From contig JALESO010000017.1 in assembly GCA_022781925.1 (NCBI GenBank), forward strand, positions 1 to 64,000: 64,000 nt of DNA, written 5' to 3'. Below are positions 18,371 to 26,868 of the stretch, one piece after another. The stretch comes from Lachnospiraceae bacterium (lineage in GTDB: Bacteria > Bacillota > Clostridia > Lachnospirales > Lachnospiraceae). Position 1 is the stretch's first letter. The number at the start of each line of letters is the position of its first letter. The translations under genes and the position numbers were made by a program. The notes under the pieces were generated by a model. It had not been told where the DNA came from and ran no database searches. It worked only from the letters and a program-made list of their open reading frames with translations.

Positions 18371-18493
18371 CTACTTTTCAATAGTTTCTTGCATGACACT
18401 TTGAGTGACATCTTGGGTGTCATCCTGAGGGACACCTTGAGTGACATTCTTAAGGACATCTTGAAATCGTTCTAAGAAGTCCTCAAGTTTCAC
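18371..18493 (-). CDS. Small ORF with a four-residue repeat
   Basis: Forty codons from GTG at 18493 to TAG at 18371. The protein is built of degenerate tetrapeptides of the type QDVT: QDVL, KNVT, QGVP, QDDT, QDVT, QSVM. AAAGG lies about 13 bases before the GTG, which is a poor spacing. The frame stays open a little upstream, toward the end of the aldo/keto reductase gene in another frame. It could be a real repeat-bearing microprotein, the relic of the 3' end of a longer gene, or a chance reading of a 12-bp tandem repeat. I do not recognise a family. Confidence 0.3.
   Translation of the reverse strand: MKLEDFLERFQDVLKNVTQGVPQDDTQDVTQSVMQETIEK
18395..18466. repeat. 12-bp degenerate tandem repeat, six units
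   Basis: Six consecutive 12-base units follow the pattern GACAYCTTGAGT: gacactttgagt, gacatcttgggt, gtcatcctgagg, gacaccttgagt, gacattcttaag and gacatcttgaaa. The period is a multiple of three and the minus-strand frame is open throughout. Confidence 0.85.
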
Positions 18494-18509
18494 TATTATA
18501 ACTGTACCT

Positions 18510-19505
18510 TTATTCTGCCTGCAAATTCAGATACTGAATTTCTTTCTCAGATAATTCCACTGTAAATGTGCGCAGATTTTCTTCCAGCCTTGATGCCTTT
18601 GTCGTACTCACAAGCACATACATATTCAATCCCTGCTGAAACATCCAGGCAAGTGCAATCTGTGACACGGTACAGCCTTTTTTCTCCGCCAGTTCTTCGC
18701 AACGCGCCAGACGTTTAAAATTATCATGACAGACATAACCTTTCACACAGAATGGATCCAAAATCTCTGCTGCCTGTGCTTCCTGACTGCTCTTAATCTT
18801 GCCAGACATCAATCCTCGCGCCAGACTGGAATACGCAATGATCGGCATCTGATTGTTCCGATACCAGTTTCTGGCCGCTTCATTCTGTTTTCCGGTTATG
18901 GTCACACAATCGCCGCCCCATGGATCAGCTACCTGCTCTGCCAGACCAAAGTGAGGACTGGAAACAGAAAATCCCTGAAGATGATGCTCCTTTGCATAAG
19001 CATTTGCCTTCTCGATTCTCTCATGCGTCCAGTTTGACACCCCAAATACTTTTATTTTTCCTGCTTTTTGTAGTTCATTTAACGTATCGATCATTTCACT
19101 GACTGGCGTCTTTGGATCATCACGATGCAAAAGATAAATATCAATGCAATCTGTCTGTAATGCCTGCAGACTTTCTGCCAGTTCTGTCTCGATCACCCTG
19201 CGATTTACACACACAGAACCGTCTGCATCACAGTTCCCGCATTTGCTGATCACTACTACCTGTGCTCTGTTGCCATGTCGTTTCATCCAATTGCCAAGTG
19301 ACACTTCTGCATTTCCATATCCTCTGGCTGTATCAAATGTATTGATTCCACTGGAAAACGCTGCATCTAAGATCTCGTCTGCATCTTTTCCTTCCAGCAT
19401 CGGACCGATGGCTGTTCCAAAGATCATGCGAGAGACTGATTTTTCCAGTCCTTGTATTGTACCATATCTGCATAATTTTCCGTTTTTATAAATATTTTTT
19501 TCCAT
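18510..19505 (-). CDS. Aldo/keto reductase
   Basis: A 331-residue NAD(P)H-dependent oxidoreductase with the (beta/alpha)8 fold. The catalytic set is recognisable: NTFDTARGYGNAEVSLG holds Asp and Tyr, and DIYLLHRDDP holds the loop His; the conserved Lys is seen in the VVISKCG region. GVSNWTHERI and the C-terminal cofactor segment LVSTTKASRLEENL follow. AGGGGGATTAG precedes the start. Substrate unknown. It is divergent from the padR gene, so PadR may control it. Confidence 0.9.
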   Translation of the reverse strand: MEKNIYKNGKLCRYGTIQGLEKSVSRMIFGTAIGPMLEGKDADEILDAAFSSGINTFDTARGYGNAEVSLGNWMKRHGNRAQVVVISKCGNCDADGSVCVNRRVIETELAESLQALQTDCIDIYLLHRDDPKTPVSEMIDTLNELQKAGKIKVFGVSNWTHERIEKANAYAKEHHLQGFSVSSPHFGLAEQVADPWGGDCVTITGKQNEAARNWYRNNQMPIIAYSSLARGLMSGKIKSSQEAQAAEILDPFCVKGYVCHDNFKRLARCEELAEKKGCTVSQIALAWMFQQGLNMYVLVSTTKASRLEENLRTFTVELSEKEIQYLNLQAE

Positions 19506-19663
19506 GCTAATCCCCCTGTTTCTCAGACTATTTTTTTAACACACTTCATTCATCAATCTACCTGATTTTTATCTGTTCCATAATATTACCCTAACGCATT
19601 TTTTCTATCGTACATTTGTTTCCCCTATTGTAACATATTCTCTTTTTTCATACCATTCCTATC

Positions 19664-19710
19664 TTGACATATATAGATGTTCGATATATATTATGTATAG
19701 ATAATCTATA
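19664..19710 (+). promoter_or_regulatory. padR promoter with 15-bp palindromic operator
   Basis: TTGACA (19664-19669) and TATATT (19687-19692) are 17 bases apart. Immediately downstream, at 19696-19710, TATAGATAATCTATA is a perfect palindrome with 7-bp arms that overlaps the predicted transcription start. PadR proteins commonly repress their own genes by binding AT-rich palindromes at the promoter, so autoregulation is the simplest reading. Confidence 0.6.
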
Positions 19711-19748
19711 TATTATCTGATATTAAATACATGCTTGGATACAGTTAG

Positions 19749-19831
19749 CTAAATTCAAGTAATACACCTATTTCAAAGGAATTTTATTTAACTAAATTCC
19801 GATAACCACATCTATTTCAAAGGAGGATTTA
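19749..19831 (+). repeat. Tandem duplication of the ribosome-site region before padR
   Basis: Two copies of about 40 bases share CTAAATTC, CTATTTCAAAGGA and a T-rich end. The second copy carries the functional AAAGGAGGATTT site for padR; the first has AAAGGAATTTT and no start codon after it. Confidence 0.6.
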
Positions 19832-19834
19832 CTT

Positions 19835-20287
19835 ATGGCAGTAGATAAAAGTCTGATTTCCGGAAGCACCACTATGCTGATCTTACAGCTTCTGGAAGAA
19901 AAAGACATGTACGGTTATGAAATGATCGAATCGTTACAGGAAAAATCCCAGAACGTTTTTCAATTAAAGGCAGGCACACTTTACCCGTTGCTTCACTCTC
20001 TAGAAGAAAAAGGATATGTTTCTTCTTATGAAGATGCCATCGGTCAGAAAACCAGAAAATACTATTCGCTGACAAAAAACGGGAAAAAATTTCTGACCCA
20101 GAAAAAAGAGGAATGGAAGGAATATTCTTCCGCTGTCGCAAATATTTTGACAACCGGGGTTCTGTCCTCTGATTTTTGCTCATGTTTGCACCACAATGGG
20201 AGGTGTAAACATGAGCAAAAAACGATATATGGAACTGCTGTTGGAGCAGATTCGAAACAAAAATGCCCGGGAAATGGTCTCCCGTGA
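19835..20287 (+). CDS. PadR-family transcriptional regulator with an unusual tail
   Basis: A winged-helix repressor of the short PadR type. TTMLILQLLEEKDMYGYEM opens the DNA-binding domain, TLYPLLHSLEEKGYV is the recognition region, and TRKYYSLTKNGKKFL forms the wing, up to about residue 108. Residues after about 110 (SSDFCSCLHHNGRCKHEQK and on) do not look like a PadR domain and overlap the next gene by 77 bases in another frame. The usual stop may have been lost, or the overlap may couple translation. AAAGGAGG precedes the start. PadR genes of this kind usually control the membrane protein encoded just downstream. Confidence 0.88.
   Translation: MAVDKSLISGSTTMLILQLLEEKDMYGYEMIESLQEKSQNVFQLKAGTLYPLLHSLEEKGYVSSYEDAIGQKTRKYYSLTKNGKKFLTQKKEEWKEYSSAVANILTTGVLSSDFCSCLHHNGRCKHEQKTIYGTAVGADSKQKCPGNGLP
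20173..20221 (+). promoter_or_regulatory. Hairpin enclosing the ribosome site and start of the ftsW-like gene
   Basis: Bases 20173-20192 pair with 20202-20221 over 20 positions (one G-U pair) around the nine-base loop ACAATGGGA. The start codon at 20211 and the following codons are in the 3' arm; the Shine-Dalgarno GGGAGGTG (20198-20205) straddles loop and arm. The RNA form would hide the start of the second gene. The padR frame runs straight through the structure, so ribosomes translating padR would open it. Confidence 0.6.
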
Positions 20288-21530
20288 GATCAGCTCTCAC
20301 ATCGAAGACCAGGAAGAAGTCTATCGTTCCCAGGGGTTCAGTGATTACGATGCGGAACGCAGAGCTGTTCTGGATATGGGCGATCCCGTAGAGACCGGTG
20401 TGTCATTGGATGCCGTTCACAGACCGAAAATGTCCTGGAGTATGGTCATTCTGGCAGCCACTATCTCCGCTCTTGGAGTGCTTATGATTGGAATCATCTG
20501 CAAAAATTCTTCGGATTTTACCACCGTTTCACTGTTAAAAAAACAGATCATTTTTCTGATCATTGGATTTGGGATCATGCTGTTTATCTGTAAAATAGAT
20601 TACAGCCGGATTTTTCAACATTCCGGTGTACTGGCAGTCCTTTCCCTCGGATTGCTGTTTTTGCGGAATATAGGCTTTTTTCACTCCATTTACAACACCG
20701 CAACGTTTCCTTATCTGCTCAGTATTCCAATCTTCTGCGGATTGCTGTACAAATTTCGAAAACGCAGCTGGTATCATCTGTTGATTCCTGTCGGATTTAT
20801 GCTTGCTACCATCGTCTTGATGCACTACCATTGGCAGTTTGTATCATATAAACTTTTTCTTGTACTTATCAGTGCCGTTCTTGTCACGGTAGCAGTTTGT
20901 AAAGAATGGTATCCAATCCGCAAAAAAATATTTCTGCCGATACTCTGGGGATGTGTAATCGGCATTCCTGCAGTGACTTTACTGATACCGTACAAGTTTC
21001 CGGCTCTGTTTCCACCATATGTTGCTGCCCGTATTTCCAACTGGGTCTACCCGTTTTCCGTTGAAAATACATCTCAATCTATGGTATATGCAGTAATGAC
21101 CAGAAGCAGATTACTCGGACACAGCTCGACGCTGATCATGGATCTGAATTCCCTGATCAGCGATTATATGATCGTAAATGTAACATCAAGATACGGCATC
21201 CTTCCGACCTGTATTCTTGCCGGATTGTTCCTCGCCTTCTGTATCCGTCTGTTTTATCTGGCCTTACACCAGAAAAATCAGCTTGGCATGATCCTGGGAT
21301 TAGGATGCAGTCTGGGACTGACCGTGGAAGTGCTAAAATATTTCCTTATGAACCTTGGTCTGATCCCGATGACAACCGGATTTCTCCCGCTGTTTTCCTA
21401 CGGTGGCAGCGTTACGATCATTTCCTATGTGTTTGTTGGAATTTTGCTGAGTATCTATCGGAATCAGAACCTGATTGATGAAACCAGACCGAAACGGTTT
21501 CGTATCCGTCTGAAACTGGAACAGGAATAA
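20211..21530 (+). CDS. FtsW/RodA/SpoVE-like membrane protein with N-terminal prefix domain
   Basis: A 439-residue integral membrane protein of the SEDS class. Residues 1-75 form a soluble, charged helical prefix (YMELLLEQIRNK to DMGDPVETG) like that found before permeases next to PadR genes. About ten hydrophobic helices follow. LISDYMIVNVTSRYG aligns with the HTDFIFAVIGEELG segment of FtsW and keeps the Asp needed for glycan polymerisation, but the following Glu pair is Ser-Arg here. The C-terminal FLPLFSYGGS matches the FtsW PFVSYGGS motif. The start at 20211 is preferred over 20196 because GGGAGGTG is correctly spaced only for it. Function is unproven: a glycan polymerase or an envelope-stress protein under PadR control. 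Confidence 0.8.
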   Translation: MSKKRYMELLLEQIRNKNAREMVSREISSHIEDQEEVYRSQGFSDYDAERRAVLDMGDPVETGVSLDAVHRPKMSWSMVILAATISALGVLMIGIICKNSSDFTTVSLLKKQIIFLIIGFGIMLFICKIDYSRIFQHSGVLAVLSLGLLFLRNIGFFHSIYNTATFPYLLSIPIFCGLLYKFRKRSWYHLLIPVGFMLATIVLMHYHWQFVSYKLFLVLISAVLVTVAVCKEWYPIRKKIFLPILWGCVIGIPAVTLLIPYKFPALFPPYVAARISNWVYPFSVENTSQSMVYAVMTRSRLLGHSSTLIMDLNSLISDYMIVNVTSRYGILPTCILAGLFLAFCIRLFYLALHQKNQLGMILGLGCSLGLTVEVLKYFLMNLGLIPMTTGFLPLFSYGGSVTIISYVFVGILLSIYRNQNLIDETRPKRFRIRLKLEQE

Positions 21531-21564
21531 CCTATACCCAAAATATTCTATGCAAACAAAAAAT

Positions 21565-21626
21565 CCGGCAGATCTCCAGATGCATCTCTCATGCTTCTGT
21601 CCTCTGCCGGAAGTTTTATTTTTCTA
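21565..21626 (+). terminator. Terminator of the padR-ftsW-like operon
   Basis: CCGGCAGA (21565-21572) pairs with TCTGCCGG (21603-21610), followed by AAGTTTTATTTTTC. The long loop is unusual. The following 140 bases up to the end of the AICAR transformylase gene show nothing else. Confidence 0.65.
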
Positions 21627-21765
21627 CTTTTTTATTCTATCTTATTTTTACAACACTCAATCTTCAAACAAAAAATATTTACATTTCACTTTACTGCATA
21701 TTCAATCGCCACAATACCACAATGATTTTCAAATCTGCATTACGGCTATTACATCCATCATGATT

Positions 21766-22944
21766 TTAGTGATGGAACAGGCGGATGCCTGTAAAGCACA
21801 TTGCCATATTGTACTTATTGCAGGTATCAATGACATGATCGTCACGGATGGATCCGCCCGGTTCAGCCACATATTTTACACCGCTCTTATGTGCGCGCTC
21901 AATGTTGTCACCAAATGGGAAGAATGCGTCAGATCCCAGTGCAACATCTGTATTTTTATCCATCCATGCACGTTTCTCCTCTGCGGTAAATACAGACGGT
22001 TTCACTTTGAAGATGTTCTCCCATGCACCGTCTGCAAGTACGTCCATGTACTCATCACCAATGTACAGGTCGATAGCATTGTCGCGGTCTGCACGTTTGA
22101 TGCCGTCTACAAACTGAAGATTCAGTACCTGTGGAGCCTGGCGGAGGAACCAGTTATCTGCTTTCTGTCCTGCCAGACGGGTACAATGGATTCTGGACTG
22201 CTGTCCGGCACCGATTCCGATGGCCTGTCCGCCTTTTGCGTAGCATACGGAATTGGACTGTGTATATTTCAGAGTAATCAGAGAGATGATCAGGTCAATC
22301 TTTGCGGAATCCGGAATTTCTTTGTTCTCTGTTACGACATTTCCAAGGAAATCACGGTCGATCTTCAGTTCATTTCTTCCCTGCTCAAAAGTAACACCAA
22401 ATACCTGTTTGTGCTCCACCGGTTCCGGAACATAGTTCGGATCGATCTCGATGACATTGTATTTGCCACCTTTTTTTGCTTTCAGGATTTCCAGTGCTTC
22501 CGGCTCATAACCCGGAGCGATGACACCGTCGGAAACCTCACGTTTGATGATTTTTGCTGTGCTGACATCGCAGACATCAGACAGGGAAATGAAATCACCG
22601 AAGGAAGACATACGATCTGCGCCTCTGGCTCTTGCATAAGCACTTGCCAGCGGAGAAAGTTCACCCAGATCGTCTACCCAGTAGATTTTGCTCTCGATCT
22701 CTGTCAGCGGAAGTCCTACTGCTGCGCCTGCCGGAGATACGTGTTTGAAAGAAGTTGCTGCCGGAAGTCCGGTTGCCGCTTTCAGTTCACGTACTAACTG
22801 CCAGCCGTTGAAAGCATCCAGGAAGTTAATGTAGCCTGGTTTTCCGTTTAATACTTTGATTGGCAGATCTGCACCGTTCTCCATGTAGATACGGGACGGT
22901 TTCTGATTTGGGTTACAGCCATATTTTAACTCTAATTCGTTCAT
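21766..22944 (-). CDS. AICAR transformylase, stand-alone
   Basis: Transfers the formyl group of 10-formyl-tetrahydrofolate to AICAR, the ninth step of purine synthesis. Most bacteria carry this domain fused to IMP cyclohydrolase in PurH (about 510 residues). This protein has 392 residues and only the transformylase part: [11 protein letters not shown] at the N terminus, the active-site region [38 protein letters not shown], and a C-terminal SDAFFPF. The second of these is quoted only by its first residues to keep it short in length. The start at 22944 follows GGAGGAATCAG; the in-frame ATG at 22962 has no site. The missing activity is supplied by the next gene upstream. Confidence 0.94.
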   Translation of the reverse strand: MNELELKYGCNPNQKPSRIYMENGADLPIKVLNGKPGYINFLDAFNGWQLVRELKAATGLPAATSFKHVSPAGAAVGLPLTEIESKIYWVDDLGELSPLASAYARARGADRMSSFGDFISLSDVCDVSTAKIIKREVSDGVIAPGYEPEALEILKAKKGGKYNVIEIDPNYVPEPVEHKQVFGVTFEQGRNELKIDRDFLGNVVTENKEIPDSAKIDLIISLITLKYTQSNSVCYAKGGQAIGIGAGQQSRIHCTRLAGQKADNWFLRQAPQVLNLQFVDGIKRADRDNAIDLYIGDEYMDVLADGAWENIFKVKPSVFTAEEKRAWMDKNTDVALGSDAFFPFGDNIERAHKSGVKYVAEPGGSIRDDHVIDTCNKYNMAMCFTGIRLFHH

Positions 22945-22977
22945 TCTGATTCCTCCGATCACTATATGTTCATTCGC

Positions 22978-22996
22978 TGTTCGTTTTTACCGAACA
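22978..22996 (-). promoter_or_regulatory. TGTTCG-N7-CGAACA palindrome, candidate purine operator
   Basis: A perfect 6-bp inverted repeat 35 bases upstream of the transformylase start. CGAACA is the core of the PurR box in Firmicutes, although the classical PurR arrangement uses two boxes about 16 bases apart. The position in the leader also permits a small RNA hairpin. No such box was seen before the IMP cyclohydrolase gene. Confidence 0.35.
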
Positions 22997-23110
22997 CCTC
23001 TGTGATTTGCTGTGTTCTATTTCAACAAAGAATACTATTGCTATCATTCAAGTCAAATGCACTTCAAGTTGAACGTATGTAAGACTTGGTGCGTTCAACT
23101 CAGACTGAAA

Positions 23111-23827
23111 TTAGTCCTGATGTTTGTTTACGATACGTGTCTCATAAGTACCGTCTGCAATGTTGATATAACGTACAAACAGGGAAACTTTATTATCTGC
23201 ATTTAAGCTCTCCCATAAAAGTTTTGTATACTCGTCAATATCATCCACAACATCTACCAACTCCGGCTCTCCTTCAAAACTTGGCAGCGGATTGCCATCG
23301 TTCATATAAGTATGGATGAAACGTGCCTCGCCTGCAGCCGGTGTCTCATAAGCAAAGGTATAACGGTTGCATCCCTCCGGATTACCGTTGTTGCTTTTTA
23401 AAATAGACATTGCATAGCTGAATTTTCCGTTTTCCACATGCATGATACCGGAAATACGCGGTGTGTAGTTCGGGCCGTCCGGCTCAAACTCACGGCAGCG
23501 TAAAGACTGCTCGAATGTCATCTGACGATCCATCTGATCATAAATGGTATCTGTCTGATCTCCGTTTGTTACGATTGTTTTATTTCCCAATACACGAACC
23601 GGTGCGTAGATGATCAGGCTCGGATCTTCCAGTTTGGATGGATCATATGCCTGTGTGCGGATGCCCTCTCCGTCCTCTACAAATACACGGTTTCTGCTGT
23701 TTTCACTTCTTCCCATGATAAAGTACGCGGTAACGGCTTTGCTTCCATCGGATGTTCTGCCGATGATAATGCCTCTTCCCGGGTAAGAATTCTCCTGTAA
23801 CTGCTTTGCAATAGAACGCATTTCCAT
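23111..23827 (-). CDS. IMP cyclohydrolase (PurO-like family)
   Basis: Closes the ring of FAICAR to IMP, the last step of purine synthesis. The 238-residue protein resembles the PurO-type cyclohydrolase first known from archaea and found in many Clostridia, not the PurH N-terminal domain. Features: YPGRGIIIGRTSDG and AYFIMGRSENSRNRVF near the N terminus, then NYTPRISGI and GCNRYTFAYETPAAGEARFIHTY (only partly needed for the call). AGGAGGA precedes the start at 23827. With the stand-alone transformylase 160 bases downstream it replaces the usual fused PurH. Confidence 0.85.
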   Translation of the reverse strand: MEMRSIAKQLQENSYPGRGIIIGRTSDGSKAVTAYFIMGRSENSRNRVFVEDGEGIRTQAYDPSKLEDPSLIIYAPVRVLGNKTIVTNGDQTDTIYDQMDRQMTFEQSLRCREFEPDGPNYTPRISGIMHVENGKFSYAMSILKSNNGNPEGCNRYTFAYETPAAGEARFIHTYMNDGNPLPSFEGEPELVDVVDDIDEYTKLLWESLNADNKVSLFVRYINIADGTYETRIVNKHQD

Positions 23828-24049
23828 ATCATGTCCTCCTTCGTGTGGTACCCCTTGTCATGGTTAATTATCATAGAAATATTCACGGATTCTTTTTCAA
23901 ATATTGTTGTAAAGAATAGAATCATCCGGTGAATTTTTCTCATCTATTCAAAGTGTAACATGCAAAATATATTTTTACAACCACCGATTCTTATTAATAC
24001 CATTAATTTATTTACTTATTTTTATTAGAAATATTAATATATACTTTTA

Positions 24050-24083
24050 AAAAAATCCCCACAGCTGTTTATACTGTGGGGAT
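24050..24083 (-). terminator. Terminator of the ACT-UPF0210 pair
   Basis: ATCCCCACAG and CTGTGGGGAT form a perfect 10-bp stem around nine bases, followed by six T residues on the minus strand, 15 bases after the UPF0210 stop codon. The 220 bases from here to the IMP cyclohydrolase start are AT-rich and hold no gene I can see. Confidence 0.9.
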
Positions 24084-24097
24084 GAATGATTGATTTA

Positions 24098-25462
24098 TTA
24101 GTTCTTGAAGCTGTGGATCGGAGCCGGAATACGTCCCTGACGATTTACAAAGTTCGCACAGGAATACTGATTTACCGGCATGATCGGTGCATAACCTAAC
24201 AGTCCACCGAACTCTACCATCTCACCAACACCTTTTCCGATGACCGGGATCAGACGAACCGCTGTGGTCTTCTGGTTTACCATACCGATTGCCATCTCAT
24301 CTGCAATAATACCGGAAATAGTTGTTGCCGGTGTATCTCCCGGAATGGCGATCATATCCAGACCAACGGAGCATACACATGTCATAGCCTCTAATTTTTC
24401 CAGTGTCAGCGCATTTGCTTTTACTGCATCAATCATTCCCTGATCTTCGCTGACCGGAATAAACGCACCACTTAATCCGCCGACATAAGAGGATGCCATG
24501 ATGCCGCCTTTTTTCACCTGATCATTCAGCATAGCCAGTGCTGCGGTGGTACCCGGTGCTCCGGCGTACTCCAGACCGATCTCCTCAAGGATCTCAGCCA
24601 CACTGTCACCGACAGCCGGTGTCGGAGCCAGAGACAGATCAATGATTCCAAACGGAATACCCAGCATTTTGGACGCTTCTTTTGCAACTAACTGACCAAC
24701 ACGGGTGATCTTGAATGCTGTCTTTTTGATGGTCTCACACAATACCTCGAAACTCTCGCCTCTTACTTTTTCCAGAGCAGTCTTTACAACGCCCGGTCCG
24801 CTGACACCTACGTTGATGATGGCATCTGCTTCTGTCACACCGTGGAACGCACCTGCCATGAATGGGTTATCATCCGGTGCATTACAGAATACGACCAATT
24901 TTGCGCATCCGAGTGAATCTGCATCTTTTGTATATTCTGCGGTCTCTTTGACGATCTCGCCCATGAGACGTACTGCGTCCATGTTGATACCGGTCTTGGT
25001 GGAACCAAGGTTTACGGAGCTGCAGACACGCTCGGTGCAGGCCAGCGCCTGTGGAATGGAACGAATCAGCAGTTCATCCGCAGTTGTCATGCCTTTGCTT
25101 ACCAGTGCGGAATATCCACCGATAAAATTGACACCTACTTCTGCTGCCACACGGTCTAAGGTCTGTGCGATCGTTACATAATCTTCCGGCTTTTTGCAGG
25201 CAACCGCACCGATCATAGCAATCGGAGTTACCGAAATTCGTTTGTTTACGATCGGGATACTGTAACGGTTTTCAATGGTTTTACCTGTTTTTACCAGATC
25301 TTTTGCTAATGTTGTGATTTTATTGTAAATGTTCTGATTTACTTTTTCCAAATCAGAGTCAATACAGTCTAATAAACTGATTCCCAGTGTAATGGTACGA
25401 ACATCCAGATTTTCCTGCTCGATCATCTTGTTCGTCTCATTTACTTCAAACATATTTATCAT
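24098..25462 (-). CDS. UPF0210 (DUF711/PFL) family protein
   Basis: A 454-residue conserved cytoplasmic protein of unknown function, full length for the family. It resembles a glycyl-radical-enzyme fold by family naming only; I see no glycyl-radical motif. Recognisable segments are [14 protein letters not shown] near the N terminus, [27 protein letters not shown] and [16 protein letters not shown]. The start at 25462 is set by AAGGAGATT; the in-frame ATG at 25525 would add 21 atypical residues. It lies about 110 bases downstream of the ACT-domain gene, its standard partner. Confidence 0.92.
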   Translation of the reverse strand: MINMFEVNETNKMIEQENLDVRTITLGISLLDCIDSDLEKVNQNIYNKITTLAKDLVKTGKTIENRYSIPIVNKRISVTPIAMIGAVACKKPEDYVTIAQTLDRVAAEVGVNFIGGYSALVSKGMTTADELLIRSIPQALACTERVCSSVNLGSTKTGINMDAVRLMGEIVKETAEYTKDADSLGCAKLVVFCNAPDDNPFMAGAFHGVTEADAIINVGVSGPGVVKTALEKVRGESFEVLCETIKKTAFKITRVGQLVAKEASKMLGIPFGIIDLSLAPTPAVGDSVAEILEEIGLEYAGAPGTTAALAMLNDQVKKGGIMASSYVGGLSGAFIPVSEDQGMIDAVKANALTLEKLEAMTCVCSVGLDMIAIPGDTPATTISGIIADEMAIGMVNQKTTAVRLIPVIGKGVGEMVEFGGLLGYAPIMPVNQYSCANFVNRQGRIPAPIHSFKN

Positions 25463-25573
25463 TGGTCGTAATCTCCTTTTTCCAGTGCTGAATCTTTTTT
25501 TAATAACAGGTCTTTGTCTAAACACTCATTATCCTGTCATTTTAGTGAAATAATGCCGCGCGTTCTAATCTTT

Positions 25574-25873
25574 TTAGATACGGTGCATCATATCAAAAAT
25601 TTCTTCTCTCTGGCATTTGATCTTTACACCAATTTCTTCGCCGATCTGCTCTAATTCTTTTACGCAGTCTGCAAATGGTTTTGCGGAGGTACTCATATCC
25701 ACGATCATCATCATATTAAAGAAATCCTGTACAATTGTCTGTGAAATGTCCAGTACGTTGATACTGTTACTTGCAAGGTAGGTACATACTTTTGCAATGA
25801 TACCTACGGTGTCTTTTCCTACTACTGTGATAATTGTTCTGTCTGTTGTCTTTTCCATTGTGTTCTCGCGCAT
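25574..25873 (-). CDS. UPF0237 ACT-domain protein
   Basis: A 99-residue protein that is essentially one ACT domain, a small ligand-binding fold that often senses amino acids: TIITVVGKDTVGIIAKVCTYL starts the domain and VKIKCQREEIFDMMHRI ends the protein. In many Firmicutes it is cotranscribed with UPF0210 and is presumed to regulate it. GAGAGGAGAG precedes the start at 25873; the ATG at 25858 is a possible alternative. Confidence 0.92.
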   Translation of the reverse strand: MRENTMEKTTDRTIITVVGKDTVGIIAKVCTYLASNSINVLDISQTIVQDFFNMMMIVDMSTSAKPFADCVKELEQIGEEIGVKIKCQREEIFDMMHRI

Positions 25874-25998
25874 ATGCGCTCTCCTCTCTCAAAATTGCGG
25901 CCACAAAGCGTTTGCTGATCATCCATTATACATCTGTGCAATTCTCATCTTGCAAACATGTACTTTCCATGGATACCTGTGATGAGCGAAAAGTAACA

Positions 25999-26796
25999 TT
26001 AAATCGTCACTAACTCAGAAACCTCATCCCGTTTGGCAACCACCATAGGAAAATCACTGCCCTTGTAAGGATTTTCTCCCATGGTCACTTCCAATCGTAC
26101 AGTCTCCCATGCAAGCTGTGGATAATTATTCTCTTTGCTCAAATGACCTAAAATCACTTTTTTAAAACCATCATGTAATACCTTACCAAGCAGCTGCCCA
26201 GACAGTTCATTTGATAAATGTCCGCGGTCTCCAAGGATTCTCCGTTTCAGCTGATACGGATACGTTCCCGCCTGCAGCATATGTACATCATGATTGGCTT
26301 CTAACAATAATACATCCAATCCCTGCAATTTGTCTACAATATAATCATCATATTTTCCAAGATCTGTGATAATTCCCATGGATTTCTCGCCCTGATACAT
26401 CATATAAGCCACCGGTTCTGCCGCATCATGGGATGTCGGCACCGGGGAAATCCGCATATCTCCAATGGTAAAATCCTCCTCCGGACGGATCACCCGAAAC
26501 AGGGACTCATCCACTTTTCCAATGGATGACTTTTCTTTGATGGCATCAATGGTTCCCTGAGTGGCATACATGGGAAGCCCGTATTTCCGCGCCAGAACCC
26601 CAAGGCTTTTGATGTGATCAGAATGCTCATGGGTCACAAGAATTCCATCCATCTCAGCCGTTTTCAGTCCAATCTCATTGAGCCCGGCTTCAATCCTTTT
26701 CCCGCTGATTCCGGCATCCACAAGGACATGGCAGTGATCCGTGCCTGCGTAAATACAGTTTCCGCTGCTGCCGCTTGCTATACTACATAATTCCAT
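25999..26796 (-). CDS. MBL-fold metallohydrolase (YycJ/WalJ-like)
   Basis: A 265-residue metallo-beta-lactamase-fold hydrolase. The metal-binding motif is THEHSDH (about 55-61), and further ligands are likely in TSHDAAEP and LLEANHD. The N terminus CSIASGSSGNC is typical of the YycJ/WalJ group, which includes exonucleases implicated in mismatch repair in Bacillus. It is not next to walRK here. GGAGGAATAA precedes the start. Confidence 0.88.
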   Translation of the reverse strand: MELCSIASGSSGNCIYAGTDHCHVLVDAGISGKRIEAGLNEIGLKTAEMDGILVTHEHSDHIKSLGVLARKYGLPMYATQGTIDAIKEKSSIGKVDESLFRVIRPEEDFTIGDMRISPVPTSHDAAEPVAYMMYQGEKSMGIITDLGKYDDYIVDKLQGLDVLLLEANHDVHMLQAGTYPYQLKRRILGDRGHLSNELSGQLLGKVLHDGFKKVILGHLSKENNYPQLAWETVRLEVTMGENPYKGSDFPMVVAKRDEVSELVTI

Positions 26797-26868
26797 TTAT
26801 TCCTCCGTTGTATAACGATTCTGTACATGTCTCTTATAAAAAAATGTACACTTCTTTGTATCACAGGA

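Noticed and set aside
21550..22797. Long plus-strand frame of 415 residues opposite the transformylase gene
   Set aside because: A shadow of the coding strand; composition rich in Cys, Ser and Phe, and no ribosome site, while the minus strand matches a known enzyme throughout.
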